Shown: positions 12,449-24,756 of the stretch, one piece after another | How positions within the stretch are numbered: position 1 is the stretch's first letter | Layout: every line of letters begins with the position of its first letter | Origin: Phycomyces blakesleeanus NRRL 1555(-) | Lineage: Eukaryota > Mucoromycota > Mucoromycetes > Mucorales > Phycomycetaceae | Direction: 5' to 3' | Length of the DNA stretch: 64,000 nucleotides | Assembly (NCBI RefSeq): GCF_001638985.1 | Contig: NW_017265164.1 | Location: 403,689 to 467,688, forward strand | Made by a program: the position numbers and the translations under genes | The notes under the pieces: model-generated | Told to the model about the DNA's origin: nothing | Seen by the model: only the letters and a program-made list of their open reading frames with translations | Databases searched by the model: none

Positions 12449-13326
12449 AAGTACCTGTCAAAGAGGTCGTTATAAATGATCATCCAATATAAAGTCCTAT
12501 CTGAAACATAATAGCTATGTATTTGATCCATCATTGGACTGTATTCAAGAAGTATTTAAACTATTATCACAAAGCTGCTAAGATGACTCATATCCAGAGT
12601 GACTGGATATATCTCAATAAATATAAATATCATAGATAAAATAACTTTTAAGATAACTCGATTTGACTTGAACTTTTAATAAAACAATAAAAAAGAGCCT
12701 CAAAGTACTTAATGTTTCACCTTTTCACATACAAATATAATAGAGTCAACAGGTGGCTCGATTGACATGGAAATGCATCGATGTCTCTAATAGCCAAATG
12801 TGATGACAAGAAGAGATTCATAAAAAACAGACTTGGCCACACTGATAAGTAATTAAAAGTATTAGAGTCATACATTTTATAGTGTGCTTAGAAAACCAGA
12901 CTCTGCTAAGAAAAAATTCATTATATAGCGTTCAGGACAGCCTCAAAATTATTTTCCTGTCCTAATTTTGAAATGCCGCATAGTAAAAAATAAAAATAAT
13001 TCCACTTATATTTGCCTTGACAAGAAATAAGTCCAACTTATATTTGTGTGGGACTTCACAAGCTCAAATGTAATATAAAATAGTATAAAAGAAATAATCC
13101 AGGACAGTAAGAAAAGAAGTCTGTAATTCAAAAAGTATTTAATATAGTATAAAATAATCTATATAAATTATACTTGTCATACACAACTTATATACACAAT
13201 ACTTATACTTCTTTACGTTTAAAGCCATATATTCGTCAAAAGACATATAATTATTCCAACAAACAAAAACAATTATAGCTAAAAAAAGGTTCTAAACGTT
13301 CTATTGAAGTAACTTTTTATACAAAC
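12449..13326. other. Intergenic, no gene seen
   Basis: AT-rich sequence with only short open frames and no recognisable repeat. It separates the pseudogene from the 3' end of the small Q-rich gene. Confidence 0.5.
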
Positions 13327-13811
13327 TTAAGTTTTTTGATGTTTTTTATTAGCTGGTAAATATGCTGTTGTTTGTTGTTGATGTTGTTGTGGCTGTGTTG
13401 GCTGTGGTGGTGTGTTTGTAAATTGTATAGCCTGTACACTTCCAGATCCTCCAGTGTTGGCCTCAGAGTTCATTATAAATATTGGCGTCTGGAAGCCTGG
13501 CCCACCTGAGACTAACAGGTTTATATTTAATGGAGCACGGCCAAAAGTGATATCCCTTAAGTCAGTGAAAAGTTGCTGCATGGTTTCTTTCAGCCCACTC
13601 GACTCTGACTGTATCTGGGCCTGTATAGTCTCGAGGGATCAGTGGAGCATTGGGGCAGCAGTACGAAGTCGTAGAGTTGTAGGATCGTCTTCTTGGTGTT
13701 CTCTGGTCTTGACTCCTGAACATTTTGGGTAGTCTGAGCTTGAGCGGCTCTCATCTGTGCATCAACAACAGGATTTCCAGAAGGATAAAATCTGGGGAAT
13801 TGAGTATTCAT
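13327..13811 (-). CDS. Small hypothetical protein with Q-rich C-terminus
   Basis: Not recognised. The frame from the ATG at 13811 (MNTQFPRFYPSGNPVVDAQMRAAQAQ) ends early unless a 44-nt intron (13664-13621, GTACTG...ACAG) is removed. Splicing it gives 146 aa (exons 13811-13665 and 13620-13327). The product continues as AQIQSESSGLKETMQQLFTDLRDITFG, a predicted helical stretch, and then a Gly/Ser and Gln/Pro-rich tail with TTAYLPANKKHQKT. The intron is shorter than the others here and its donor is weak. The alternative is a decayed gene: a third frame across the same region also looks protein-like (DDPTTLRLRTAAPML) but contains a stop. Confidence 0.4.
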
Positions 13812-15934
13812 TTTTTTAAAATCGAAGTAGAAATAATAGTAAGGTGAGATAGAACCATTGCTGCCTATGATTTCTGGAGTATATATACCTTTTTCAAAGT
13901 GAATATTGGTAAAAATAAATCAAAGTGTTAGTCATATACTGCCAAGAAGCAACGTCTTTCGTTATCATGTCGAACCAATCCTCGTAAAAGAAGACCACAC
14001 GAATAAAAACGCTTTCCATTTGTGTAGCAGTGTAAACCAATAATATTGTCTCTTTTATTCCGTATATAGAAATAGCACTTGTACTATTTATATACTTCTT
14101 CGTTTTATTTAAAAAATGATAACATTTAACCATATATTTTGCTGTAATAACAGTAAGTTAAAGCAAAAACATTATAAGAAAGTGTTTATGCATATAAAAC
14201 CTTTTCTATTTCTCATAAAAGAGCAATATGTGTAAAATAATAGTGGCAGAAGCAATGCCGAAAAAGGGTATTCTTCTAAGCCAATGAAAATTGTTTATAT
14301 CCGTTTTTATTTATATCTCCCAGGAATGAATTTTGGTGCTGTCCTGGTGCGATTCCTCTGCTTGTGCTCTGATATAACTCCTTATTATTTTTGTCACTTT
14401 AATAAATAACACTCTCACCGTATCTACTTTTCCAATTATTGAAATACTAACCCATAAACAATCCCGAATATCTCAACCATAACATAAATTGTTCATATCA
14501 CCCTACCTGAGGCATTATCCTGCCTTCACTCATTCATCACACTGAAGAAGATCCGTACGTTATTGCGCGTCACCCTTTTATTTTAGCATTGCTGTTACCA
14601 AGCAGATTTGTCACCATCTGTCGTTGCATCTGTCAGCACGCCATCCCTTAAAGTTGCATACCCAATCGACACCTAAACCTTTTCTCCCTCTGACACACAA
14701 TTATTCCAGATGATTAACAATACCACCTCAAAGTTTCGTGACTGCAGAAGCCAATATAAATAAAATTCGTGTTGTCAAATACATCTTCACAACAAAGTAC
14801 TACGACAAAATGACCAAATCAAGAAAAAAAAATTGACTGAGCATGACTATAAACTGTGTCTTGCATTTCTTCTCTGTCATTTTTTTCATCATAAGTAGTA
14901 TATTGATCTACATATTGTTCTTGCTGGTTTGGTTGATGTGAAATAAATGACATTGCTTGTTAAATCGACACTAATTAGTAAAAATTGTGAAAGAAAAGAA
15001 AAATAGTCTTAGTTGTGGATCCTGACACGAGGCGTGGTGGTTTTGTTGGCTCTCCACACACCTACTCTGTTTCCAGCCTTCTTTTCCAAAAACGCCGGAC
15101 CACCAAATGTTCCGATACCATTTCACTTAATTTTCCTTTTATTTCCCTTACTTCCGACAATCCCCTAAATTGTTAAAGAAGATATTGACTTGGTCAATTT
15201 TTCCCATACTATTTTGTTGACTAACTTCCTAGTTTCGTAGAGTTGTCCTTTACCAAAATTGTTAAAGACACTCTCTTACTCATTTTCTATAACATCATAT
15301 TTTTTGTCACTGATGTCTCCTAGTACTTTCTGATAGAAATTTACATTATTAAAACCTAAATCTATCAATATATTTTACCCAAGAATTAGTATAAATATCT
15401 CTTCAAAAATATTCATTAAACGAGGATTATCATTATTAGTATTGTTTATAGCAGCTTGGGTGTGCATTAAATCAAAATTAACATGGAGAGCTTTAGGATT
15501 TTCTTTTGTGAAACAAAAAGTTGGTCAGAAATCATTTAGTGAGACACATACCGAAGCTTTACTTCTTGGTATTAAAGAACAACGTAGCAATGTTCTTGTG
15601 TGTGAATGAATAAATCGGTATAGAAATTTGTTTTCTTCTTTTGAAACAAAAAAAATATAAAGAAACATTGTGGTACTCTGGTGGTGTTACTTGGCTAATC
15701 ATGAGAACAATAAAAGAAAACAAGCCTATAGGCATTACTGTTTCAATTAATCGGCTTTATTGACTAACTAAATAAAAAGATTTCAAAGAAGAAGAATAAA
15801 GAATGAGCCCATAAGAATTATTTTCGATAGTCCCGGTGTACTTTTAGGGCTTTATAAATAATTGTAAGCGTGTGTGTATATATATACTTTCCACTTCTTA
15901 TTGAATAAATTAAAGTCTTGCTTAAATGTATTTG
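13812..15934. other. Intergenic; possible retroelement scrap
   Basis: No gene is supported. Positions about 15013-15125 are locally GC-richer (GGATCCTGACACGAGG, later CCGGACCACCAAATG) and look unlike their surroundings, so they may be a fragment of an old mobile element. The rest is AT-rich with short open frames only. Confidence 0.35.
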
Positions 15935-16863
15935 GAATGTAGTATAATTACTCTTTCCTCTCGAAATTTGTGAGTTACATGGCGCCATAGGATCACAAAA
16001 GTATATCATCTATAGGTGGCATTACACAAACACAACAGTAATGCTTTATCTGACTGTACAAGAAAACAGAAAGGTAAATTTGCACACAATTACACAAACG
16101 TACACCTCTTAATAATATCTATTTAGACTGGAAACATCCCTAAGCTCACTCAACAGAGAAATTATTTCTGATGAGAGTTTATAGTCAAAATAACTATTGA
16201 ATCACAAAATATTGTACAAGTTTCACTCACTAGTATGATATTTATGCTATTTTGGACAGAAAGCTTGGTTTATTTTGTGTAAAGAAGTTAGACAGAATGG
16301 AGGAAACTTTTTTTTTGGTAAAGTGGGAAATCAATGGCACAAAAATTAGTCGACTTGCAATGCCAATTGGTACTATACACCATTAAATATCCTGATTAAG
16401 TTTATTTGAGCATTTTCTGGTTTCTTCTTCTTTTCTTAAAGCTGTTGTCTAGTCAAAGAATACCCTAAAAAAATTGACTGCAACGTACTTTCAAGTACAC
16501 ATATTTACATACCAAGGAACAGCGCACGTAATCTATTTAGTATTTTGTGATTCAATAGTCGAGAAACTGCCAATGCAAAAGGTTAAAGAAAAAAGTTTTA
16601 TAGTTTCAAAGTCAAGATTTCAATTCTCTTAAAAAAATAATTTCTCTATTGAGCTTAGGGATGTTTCCAGTCTAAATAGATATTATTAAGAGGTGTACGT
16701 TTGTGTAATTGTGTGCAAATTTACCTTTCTGTTTTCTTGTACAGTCAGATAAAGCATTACTGTTGTGTTTGTGTAATGCCACCTATAGATGATATACTTT
16801 TGTGATCCTATGGCGCCATGTAACTCACAAATTTCGAGAGGAAAGAGTAATTATACTACATTC
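15935..16863. mobile_element. Hairpin-forming MITE-like element with ~230-bp inverted arms
   Basis: Left arm 15935-16167 (starting GAATGTAGTATAATTACTC) is the near-perfect reverse complement of right arm 16635-16863. A second inner inverted pair (about 16190-16213 and 16540-16561) extends the stem. The loop of roughly 330-470 bp has no credible open frame. Long arms, small size and no transposase suggest a non-autonomous DNA element. No clear target-site duplication could be read at the ends. The right end lies 174 bp upstream of the peroxiredoxin start codon, so it may sit in that promoter. Confidence 0.75.
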
Positions 16864-16929
16864 TGTTCAAAAAGAAAACGAAAAATAGATTTTGAATAAC
16901 TTTCTTTTAAATAAGGCTTCGACGTTTTC

Positions 16930-17010
16930 GATTGTCTTCTTTCTCTCTTTCTTTTCTATTCTCATTTGACTCGGGCCTTCTTTATATATCTCTTTCTCTT
17001 TCTTTCTCAC
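16930..17010 (+). promoter_or_regulatory. CT-rich leader of the peroxiredoxin gene
   Basis: A long pyrimidine tract (TCTTTCTCTCTTTC type) with a short TATATA stretch lies 25-105 bases before the start codon at 17037. It resembles the tract before the H-protein gene. Promoter or leader function is inferred from position and composition. Confidence 0.4.
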
Positions 17011-17036
17011 GGCAACGTAAACTACGAAAACAAAGA

Positions 17037-18118
17037 ATGTCTCTCAGACTTGGATCTATTGCCCCAGGTAAATTTATTTTCACATATAAATATTGAACAA
17101 TTGATATTTGTGTTTGTGTGTGTGTGCGCTTGAGTTTGTGCTTTTAAACTAAATGTATATGTTCGTGAAAATGTTTGTAGACTTTGAAGCCTTGACCACA
17201 AAGGGTCCTATCAAGTTTCACGAATTCATTGGTGAAAAATGGGCCGTTTTGTTCTCTCACCCTGCAGATTTCAGTAAGTGAGGTTTAGTATATTCTGATA
17301 AGCGAAAAGAAGGAGGGAAGGAAGAAAAGACAAAGAGAGAAACAGAAAAAGAAATCAATGTTTTCTTCAAGTCAAATGTTTCTTCTTATGCTTGTATTAA
17401 ATGGTCTTGGACTATATATTAATTCCCGGATTTTTTGATATTTTTTTTTAAAAATAAGCTCCTGTGTGTACCACTGAGTTGGGGCTGGTGGCTGCTCTCC
17501 AAGATGAATTTGATGCTCGTAACGTCAAGGTGATTGGTTTGTCTGCAAATGGCTTAGAGTCGCACCAAAAGTGGATCTCGGATATCAATGAGATTAGCAA
17601 TGTTCAGCTTGATTTCCCTATTATCGCTGATGACAACCGCAAGGTTTCTGTGCTCTATGACATGCTTGACCACCAAGTAAGTTTATATACTGTTTTGTGT
17701 TTTGTTCTTTGGTATAATCTAGTATAGTCAATACACTACCAAGAAGATTATGATATTAACAGCATTAAACTAATATAATAAAAAAAATGATATAATTTTA
17801 TTATAGGATGCTACTAACCTTGACGCCAAGGGTATTCCATTCACCATTCGATCGGTGTTTATTATCGACCCCAAAAAGACCATCCGTCTCATCCTGTCCT
17901 ACCCTGCGTCGACTGGCCGCAACTTTGACGAAATATTGCGTGTGATCGACTCTCTGCAGCTTGGAGACAAACATCGTATCACTACACCTGGAAACTGGAA
18001 AAAGGGAGACGATGTGATTGTTCACCCAAGTGTGTCAACCGAAGAAGCCCAGACCTTGTTCCCAAAGGGTGTCCGCGTGGTCAAGCCTTATTTGCGCCTC
18101 ACTCCTTCACCTTTCTAA
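17037..18118 (+). CDS. 1-Cys peroxiredoxin (Prx6 type)
   Basis: Thiol peroxidase that reduces hydrogen peroxide and organic hydroperoxides. Four exons (17037-17067, 17181-17273, 17459-17676, 17807-18118) give 217 aa. The N-terminus [26 protein letters not shown] leads to [16 protein letters not shown], with the peroxidatic Cys45. The typical Prx6 C-terminal part follows: [20 protein letters not shown], then [13 protein letters not shown] and [17 protein letters not shown]. Length and the long C-terminal arm place it in the Prx6/1-Cys class, not the 2-Cys class. There is no obvious targeting peptide, so it is probably cytosolic. The GDSWG lipase motif of mammalian PRDX6 is replaced by GEKWA, so phospholipase activity is not expected. 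The first five codons are identical to those of the H-protein gene, most likely by chance. Confidence 0.96.
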
Positions 18119-19009
18119 GTCCTTTTATATATATCTTTCTTTTTTTTTTAATTTTTTTTTAAAAAAATTCATATGTTTTCTCAACAGAATAATAAGAAGA
18201 ACAATGGCTACCATATATATGCGTGTGTGTGTATCTGTTTTTGAGAGTTTTTTTTTTTTTTTTTTTTTTTTTGGCTCTAGAAGCCTTGAAACATTCTAGT
18301 TTCTGAACCTTCTTAACTCATATAGAGAGAAATAGATATAGAAAATACAGTGTGTTTTCTATTGTATTCTATATTTTATATTTATATATATATATATATT
18401 AACTGCCCGACTCAGCATTGCACGATGTATACTATAACAATAACATTAGAAATAAAGTGAAGCAAAGTAAAGGATTAAGACCAAATTTGGGTATTCAAAG
18501 AAGTAAAAAGGGTTTGAAGACCAGAAGAAAGAATAAGAATCGAAACAAAACAAAAAAGTATCAAGAATTTGTTTCAAAATTTTGTTGAATAGAAATACTA
18601 CAAAATAAAGATACAATTTTTTTTATTACTTTAGTTATCCAATCAAGTTCATAGGATTGTTTTGTACTTTTTTTTTTAAAGAAAATAAATTGTTGCTCAT
18701 CTTTATAGCACTACACGCATAATAATCATCATCATCACCATGGTAATAATAAGAAGAAAAAGAAGAAATAAATCACACAAATGTGTACACACACACACGT
18801 ATATATAAGTTTAGGTTTATTTTATTTTATCTATATATTTTATTTTATTTTATTTTATTTTATTTTATATTAATTATCACTCCGTTATTTCTTCTTCTTC
18901 TTCTTCTTCTTCTTCCTTGCTCTTTTTTATCTTATTTTTAAAGAACAGCAAATACCAGACAGCAACAGCAACAACTTATACCACTGATATAATAATAGTA
19001 ATAGTAATA
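18119..19009. other. Intergenic with microsatellites
   Basis: Holds a poly-T run (about 18248-18272), a TTTTA pentamer array (about 18815-18867) and a TTC run (about 18890-18914). No gene is seen. Confidence 0.6.
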
Positions 19010-19249
19010 ATGGATATCGGTCAACTTGAAAATGTCTACAAGGTCGACTGCGACAAGCAGCAGGATACTTGCTCTGACAGTATCAGTGAAATCGGGGACT
19101 ACCCGGATATTAAGCTCGGTGCCCATAACAACAATATCAACAACAATATCAACAATGGTCAAAAAGACAACGCCACAAACACTCACAAGCCAAGCCCAAC
19201 TGACAAGGACGCCAAGGACGCCAAGGATGCCAAGGACACAAAGAACTAA
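19010..19249 (+). CDS. Possible small Asn/Lys-rich acidic protein
   Basis: Unrecognised 79-aa frame starting MDIGQLENVYKVDCDKQQDTC, with an Asn-rich middle (NNNINNNINNG) and a C-terminal DAKDAKDAKD repeat. Codon choice is C-ending in the repeat (GAC GCC AAG), as in the other genes of the window, and unlike the AT-rich flanks. A purine-rich leader precedes it. It could be a real small protein or the last exon of a longer gene. No domain supports a function. Confidence 0.4.
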   Translation: MDIGQLENVYKVDCDKQQDTCSDSISEIGDYPDIKLGAHNNNINNNINNGQKDNATNTHKPSPTDKDAKDAKDAKDTKN

Positions 19250-20115
19250 GAAGCAAAGAAAAGATAAACATATTATATGAAATGAATGATACCACAAAGG
19301 ACAAAACAAAACAAAAACAAAAAAAAAGTATTCCCAGAAGAAGTGCAACCCAACATAAAGAAAGAAAAAATAATATTTAAAAACAGCAGTAAATAACAAC
19401 GCAACTCAAGGCCATAACATAATATAGCATAATATATTATAATAAAAATATAGTACAGCAATGACCAAAAGGGGGATGTGGTGGTTAGTGGTGGTATTTT
19501 GAGGTATTAACATTGCAAGTAAAAAAATTTTTTTTTTAATCATTGTATAAATAATAAAATAATGAAACGGTTGTTACACACACGCATATATATATATATA
19601 TATATGAAAAAGACAAACCACTCAGGATAGATAGCATTAAAAGAACGGCAATAAAGAAGAGGTAGGGGTAATGACAAAACTAAAGAAAAGGAAAGAAAAA
19701 GAAAAAATTGTGATGCTCAGCCGATGAACAAACAAACAAACAAACAAACAAACAAACAAACAGATGATTTCTTTACTTATTAGAAAGTGTAGAATAAAGA
19801 TTTTGACACATGTCTACAGCATGAAGCTTTTGTATTGTTGTGCTCAAGAACAGCAAATAAATAAATAGATAGATAAATGAAATAGATATTTATTCTAAAA
19901 AAGGAAATATATGTAAAGATATGTAAAAGTATGTAAAGATATGTATGTATAGATGGTTTGATTAAATTTTGTACATAAGAGAAACACTTGTCTTGTTTCT
20001 TGGTTCCCATTTTCGTCAAGTGCTTTCTTTACAACTTATTGGCTTATATAAATAAATAAATGGATAGAAATATGTACATCATAAAAAAAAGAAGGAAACG
20101 AATGGATGGATGGGT
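19250..20115. other. Intergenic with (AAAC)n and other simple repeats
   Basis: Contains a CAAA tetranucleotide array at about 19727-19760, a TA run near 19586-19604 and ATAGAT/TATGTA-like short repeats at 19860-19950. No gene is seen. Confidence 0.6.
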
Positions 20116-20926
20116 TTAAATGGAAAGATCGACGCGGTGCTTGATCACAAACGCATTGAATTCTCGTTCATTGACCCATCCTTCATAATGAATCAACTGC
20201 AAGAAAGACAATTCGAGTTGAAAGATGTCTTTGAGATGAAAGATTCCATTGCACATGTCGCACAATCGTCGGTTGGTCAAGGGTACAATGTGTAAAGGTC
20301 TTAATGGTGGTGTTACATTTTGTACTTTTGTTGCTGATATTAATGATGGTGATTGTGCCAAGACTTTTAAAGTACTGACCGCAGTAGTTGCATCTGAGGC
20401 TGTGGTCGAGTGGCAGTAGTAATAGTCGGGTGTCCAGGGGGTGTCCTGCAGGAACTTTGAGGCGAGTAAGAGGGCACCCAAAAATAGACGGTGACAGGTG
20501 TCCTGGTTTCCGACAGCGTTGTGGGGCAGGTTCTGTTTTGCTCTACCGAGATAAATCAGGGCCACCAGGGCGGTTCGGTAATTGATTCCGGCCTGATATG
20601 TGATCTTGTGGATGAAATAGACTAGTTCTGGAAGTGGGCGTGGGTTTTGAGGGCTACGTCTTCGGGTAGTTTTGATCGGGAGTAGATCGCACAGTGTCAT
20701 TGCGATCAAGTCTTTGTAGATATAATAGCTATTGTTATTATCCTTGTTGCTATTATTTGACGGTGTGGATTATCTTACCGATCAATACAGATGGAAGTGG
20801 ACGACAGTAAGGAAGTGGTGACGAACTTCCAACTGTTGGGTAGTAGTGGTGAGAAGGTGGTGTCGGTTCTGGTGGCGTATAGGTCTGGATCATGATGGTA
20901 GGTAGAGGAGTGTTTGTACAAAACAT
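20116..20926 (-). CDS. Pho80/Pcl-type cyclin
   Basis: Cyclin of the PCL/PHO80 family, which activates Pho85-like kinases in nutrient and phosphate signalling. Two exons (20926-20779 and 20711-20116) are joined by a GTAAGA-AG intron of 67 nt to give 247 aa. Residues 1-50 are Pro/Ser/Tyr-rich and probably disordered. The cyclin box follows: ELVYFIHKITYQAGINYRTALVALIYLGRAKQ, then DTCHRLFLGALLLASKFLQDTPWTPDYYY. After a Ser/Thr-rich insertion come RLCDMCNGIFHLKDIFQLELSFLQLIHYEGWVNEREF, the fifth-helix region of this family. The insertion between the two halves (about 40 aa) is longer than in compact Pcl proteins. The nearest yeast family member cannot be decided by eye. Confidence 0.85.
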
Positions 20927-21831
20927 TGTAGTTTAAAGTAGATTGTATTCAAGAGAGAAAAGAACAAAATGAAAAATAGGGGGATTCAAATTGACCTTTT
21001 ATACCATTAATTATTTTCTTTATTTATATAAGAAAATGGTGCTCTATATAGAGATTGAGTGTGTAATATCGGATGGGTCTGTCCCGATCTTTGTCCATCA
21101 GCCGATAGTACAATACAATGCAATATTAATATTGATTCCTTTTTTTTTCTTCTTCTTTTTTTTTGATGTAATTAAATTCAAATGATATCAATTCTACAGT
21201 ACAATTACGAAAGAGAAGCAAATGAACAAAAAACTGTCTAGATTATACACCTTGAATAAGAAACATTCATTTTATTTTGGAGCATTACAACAACAACAAC
21301 AACAACAACAACAACAGAAAAGGTGCATTTTTTTTTGATCGGATTAACCTTTTGAAGTTGACCCGAATTGAACCAAAAATAATATATATATATATATATT
21401 TTCTCCGTGTATCTTGCCTCATCCCCCTTTCTTTTTTTTTTTCTTTTTTAATATTTGACATCACTTTCTTACCAATTCAAGTAATATTTCTTATCCAAGA
21501 CTACAAACCGACCAACCATATACAATATACAATATATATATATATATATATATAACCTAAACCATCTGTTTGGGTTCAACAATCCTTGTGCAAAATAAAT
21601 AAATAAATAAATAAATCCTGACAGCCAATCAATCGTTCGTTATCTTCCCGCATCCCACCATATCTAAATGCACAACAATTACTACATAATACACATCTAA
21701 TTTCCCACCAGCTAACAGTATATGCTATTATCTTTTTTGTTTTAATTTAATTTAATTTAATTTGGTTTGTTCTTACGTACATCTTTACACATTTATTATG
21801 AATATTTTCTTATATTGTTTCTAATATATGT
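20927..21831. other. Intergenic with simple repeats
   Basis: Holds a CAA trinucleotide array (about 21286-21316), TA runs (about 21380-21400 and 21532-21552), an ATAA array (about 21595-21616) and a TTTAA array (about 21743-21763). No gene is seen. Confidence 0.6.
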
Positions 21832-24756
21832 TTATGGGATATCTATCGAAAGATAAGGACTGATTTTCCTCGTTCTACGGATTGGATTTGAGCGTATCGA
21901 TAGACTTGACTCTTCCTTACTATTGTTATTGTTGTTTATGTTTATGTTTTGCTGCCGCCTGAGATTTTTGGTTCTCAACAAAGCAGAATCCGGAAATCTA
22001 GTCAGCATCACAGCTGGAGCTGTCTTCCGACGAGATAAACCACAAATGGGAGGCATAAGTGACTCTGAAGTTGATTCCAAGTCTGAAATTGATCGTGGTT
22101 TGTCTTTTTCTTTTGATTCGAATTCGGATTCGGATTCTTCAATGCTAATTTTGGCCATCTGAAAAAGTGTCTCGGCTGCGGTTGATGGATGATGTGCCTC
22201 TGCCCGCTGATTAAACAAAGCTCCACTAAATATCAGGTGGATTTCTTCCAAAGAGCGTCCCTAAATAATGTCAATAACAGTACAAAGCCGACGGTACCGA
22301 TTACCTTTGTTTCGGGATAATAGTAGTAAATAAGTATAGATATCAAGAAGCAAAGACAGCCAAAGATGATGTATGTTCCCCACAAGATGTTGAGAAACAT
22401 TAACGGAGCGATCTCTACAATAAATATCTGAACACAGAAATTTGCTGCTACTGTGATACCAATTGCCTTTGCTCGGATGAGTTGAGTGTAGATTTCTGCA
22501 GGGTAGACCCAGGCAAGTGTCCCACTTTTGATTAAAAGAGGGTTAGATAAATGAATAGATATCTGGATAGCTTATACCTACAAACTTGCAGAGTGGATGG
22601 CCATAAAGCCAAATATCAGACTAACTATGGCAATAGATGGCTTGCGATTAATAGACGACATGTTGAATCCAAGTAAGGCGCCTAGACTCTCGGAGTCTGT
22701 ATTCTTGTCGGTAATTTCGGTCTGTAGTCCGGTGATGATAACAATCACAATCATACACACACCCATACCCAGACCACCACAGATTAAGATCTTGCGTCTG
22801 TTGAGCCGATCGACCTATTGAATGAATATTGGATATTTAGAATATCGATTGACTATAGTAGTGCAGTGCTATAGGTCAAGTATACTTGCGTAAAAGAAGA
22901 CTAGGATAGTAAATATCAGGCTAATTGTACTTCCAATACTTAGGACTACCAAAATAAAATTATGAATAATATGCATATATGCGTTTATTATCATTAATAT
23001 TAATAATAAGAGACCTACATAACAAAGCCGAGACTCTTTTGGTGCCTAAAACAGGCCCAGCAAGCTGTGGAAGATAAGTCCTGTTCAAATACAAAAGAAA
23101 GTAAGAACAATCAGACGGCAAAAAAGTAATCAAATCAAACTGACTTACTGTAGAGCAGAGATACCACTAAGCTGGCTGGCGGATTGTATACTAGTACCCA
23201 AAAGAGTGCGCCTTGCATTGTTCTCGATACCTTTGGACCACAATCCACCTACTCCTTGTGCATCACATTGTCGATCATAGCCTACATTCTCAAGGATCCG
23301 AGTGTACTCCATCCGCACTGTGTCTTTAATAGGCTCGTCCTTTGCGCATCGCAGATCTGTTAATATACCAAACCCTTCGTCTTTTCGGTCATGACATAGT
23401 AACCAACGAGGGCTTTATTTATTTTTTAATAAAAAAAAAAGAGGGAGAGATGGTGATAATGATGACTTGAGTTTATGTTTATTTTTTTATTTTTCTCTCT
23501 CTTTTACCTTTCGGGTATAAATAATAGACCGGCAAGTAAAACTACGGCTGGAACGATCTGTAAACCGATAGATATTCTATAAGAAATATAGACAATCGAA
23601 TGAATTTGGTTAGAACTTGCCATTTTGTATATATAGATATAAGCTTTACACATTTAAGAACAAAAGTCTCACCTCCAAGCTTTATCAAACGTGTATTTGT
23701 GCAAGGCATACCCAATCCAAAAGGCAACACTGAATCCCAACGTGATCCCCAACTGATGCAGTGTTATAAGCCTACCACGAATATTTGGCAGTGAGACCTC
23801 ACTTTGATCTACTCTTACCTTGCGTTACTTTTCAAGTATCTCCCTCTAATTTTTATATATATGATAGTCACAACAATAAAGAACAATAGCAATACTTACA
23901 CAAAGGTACAAGAGAACAAAGTATCCTAAAAGGTTTAGATTAGTAAACGATGTAATGATACAAATCAAATAAAATCAAATTAGTATCTCTCACCCAACAG
24001 AAAAGCTTGCAATCAATCTTCCTAGCAAAAATTCCCAATATTTTCTTGCTAGAAGCTGTATCAGTGAACCAATCAAATCCAGCATGGCAGCTACTCCAAA
24101 AGATCGTTTACGCCCAATGAAATCTGCCACCAATCCAGAACACTTTTTTGTATGTATGTATAAAAACCAACCAACCAACCAACCAAACAAAATTAAATTA
24201 AATTAAATTAAATTAATAAATAAATATGATTTGATTTGATTTGATTTGATTGGCAGTTGAAACTTACCAGTGCTCCAAGACAAGACAAAGCAAGTGGTAC
24301 GACCAACAAGACGTTATCTTCAACTTTAGTGTTCTGATAGCCCGAATCACGTTTGTCCAATACGTTGACAGCAATAAGAGCTCCAGAATTATACCTTTAT
24401 TTTATTTTATTTTCTTGACGAGGTTAAGATGCCATATAACCCACTCAACCAATAGAAATCACGGTACTTACCCATACTATATAAAACACACACGCACACA
24501 AATATATAATTTGATTATAAAAAGCATTCACATTTGAAAATCTTACCGCTAAACTTCCAATTGATACAAAACTAAAATAATCATAATCATAATCATAATA
24601 TTAAAAAGTAAAATAAAATAAAAAAGCTTAATTGGTATTGGAGAAAAGATTATCGTCAAGAACACACACACACACATCTATATCTTCCTTTTTATTTTGA
24701 CACCGTGTAACATACCTGCATATAAGGTATAGTTTTGTTATCGGGTAAATGAACAT
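21832..24756 (-). CDS. MFS sugar transporter (15 exons, one of 5 nt)
   Basis: Twelve-helix sugar porter of the major facilitator superfamily in the plasma membrane; the sugar is not predictable. Exons: 24756-24716, 24571-24547, 24476-24472, 24394-24268, 24142-23994, 23925-23900, 23843-23819, 23801-23673, 23576-23508, 23412-23149, 23080-23019, 22945-22890, 22814-22582, 22524-22305, 22260-21832. Together they encode 619 aa. Family motifs in order: FVSIGSLAYGYNSGALI; DFIGRKRSF; SEVSLPNIRGRLITLHQLGITLGF; AWRISIGLQIVP; PESPRWLL; VDRLNRRK; LAWVYPAEIYSTQLIRAKAIG; PETKGRSLEEI. The C-terminal tail (about 125 aa) is Ser/Glu/Asn-rich. The intron at 22889-22815 starts with GC. The start was chosen because the frame opens into the first transmembrane helix at MFIYPITKLYLIC, with stops upstream; that makes the cytosolic N-terminus unusually short. 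The small exon at 23843 is the least certain. Confidence 0.88.

Noticed and set aside
18938..19399. 153-codon frame on the minus strand
   Set aside because: It lies opposite the more plausible small plus-strand frame and is driven by TTG/GTT and TTA repeat codons; its hydrophobic composition comes from microsatellites.
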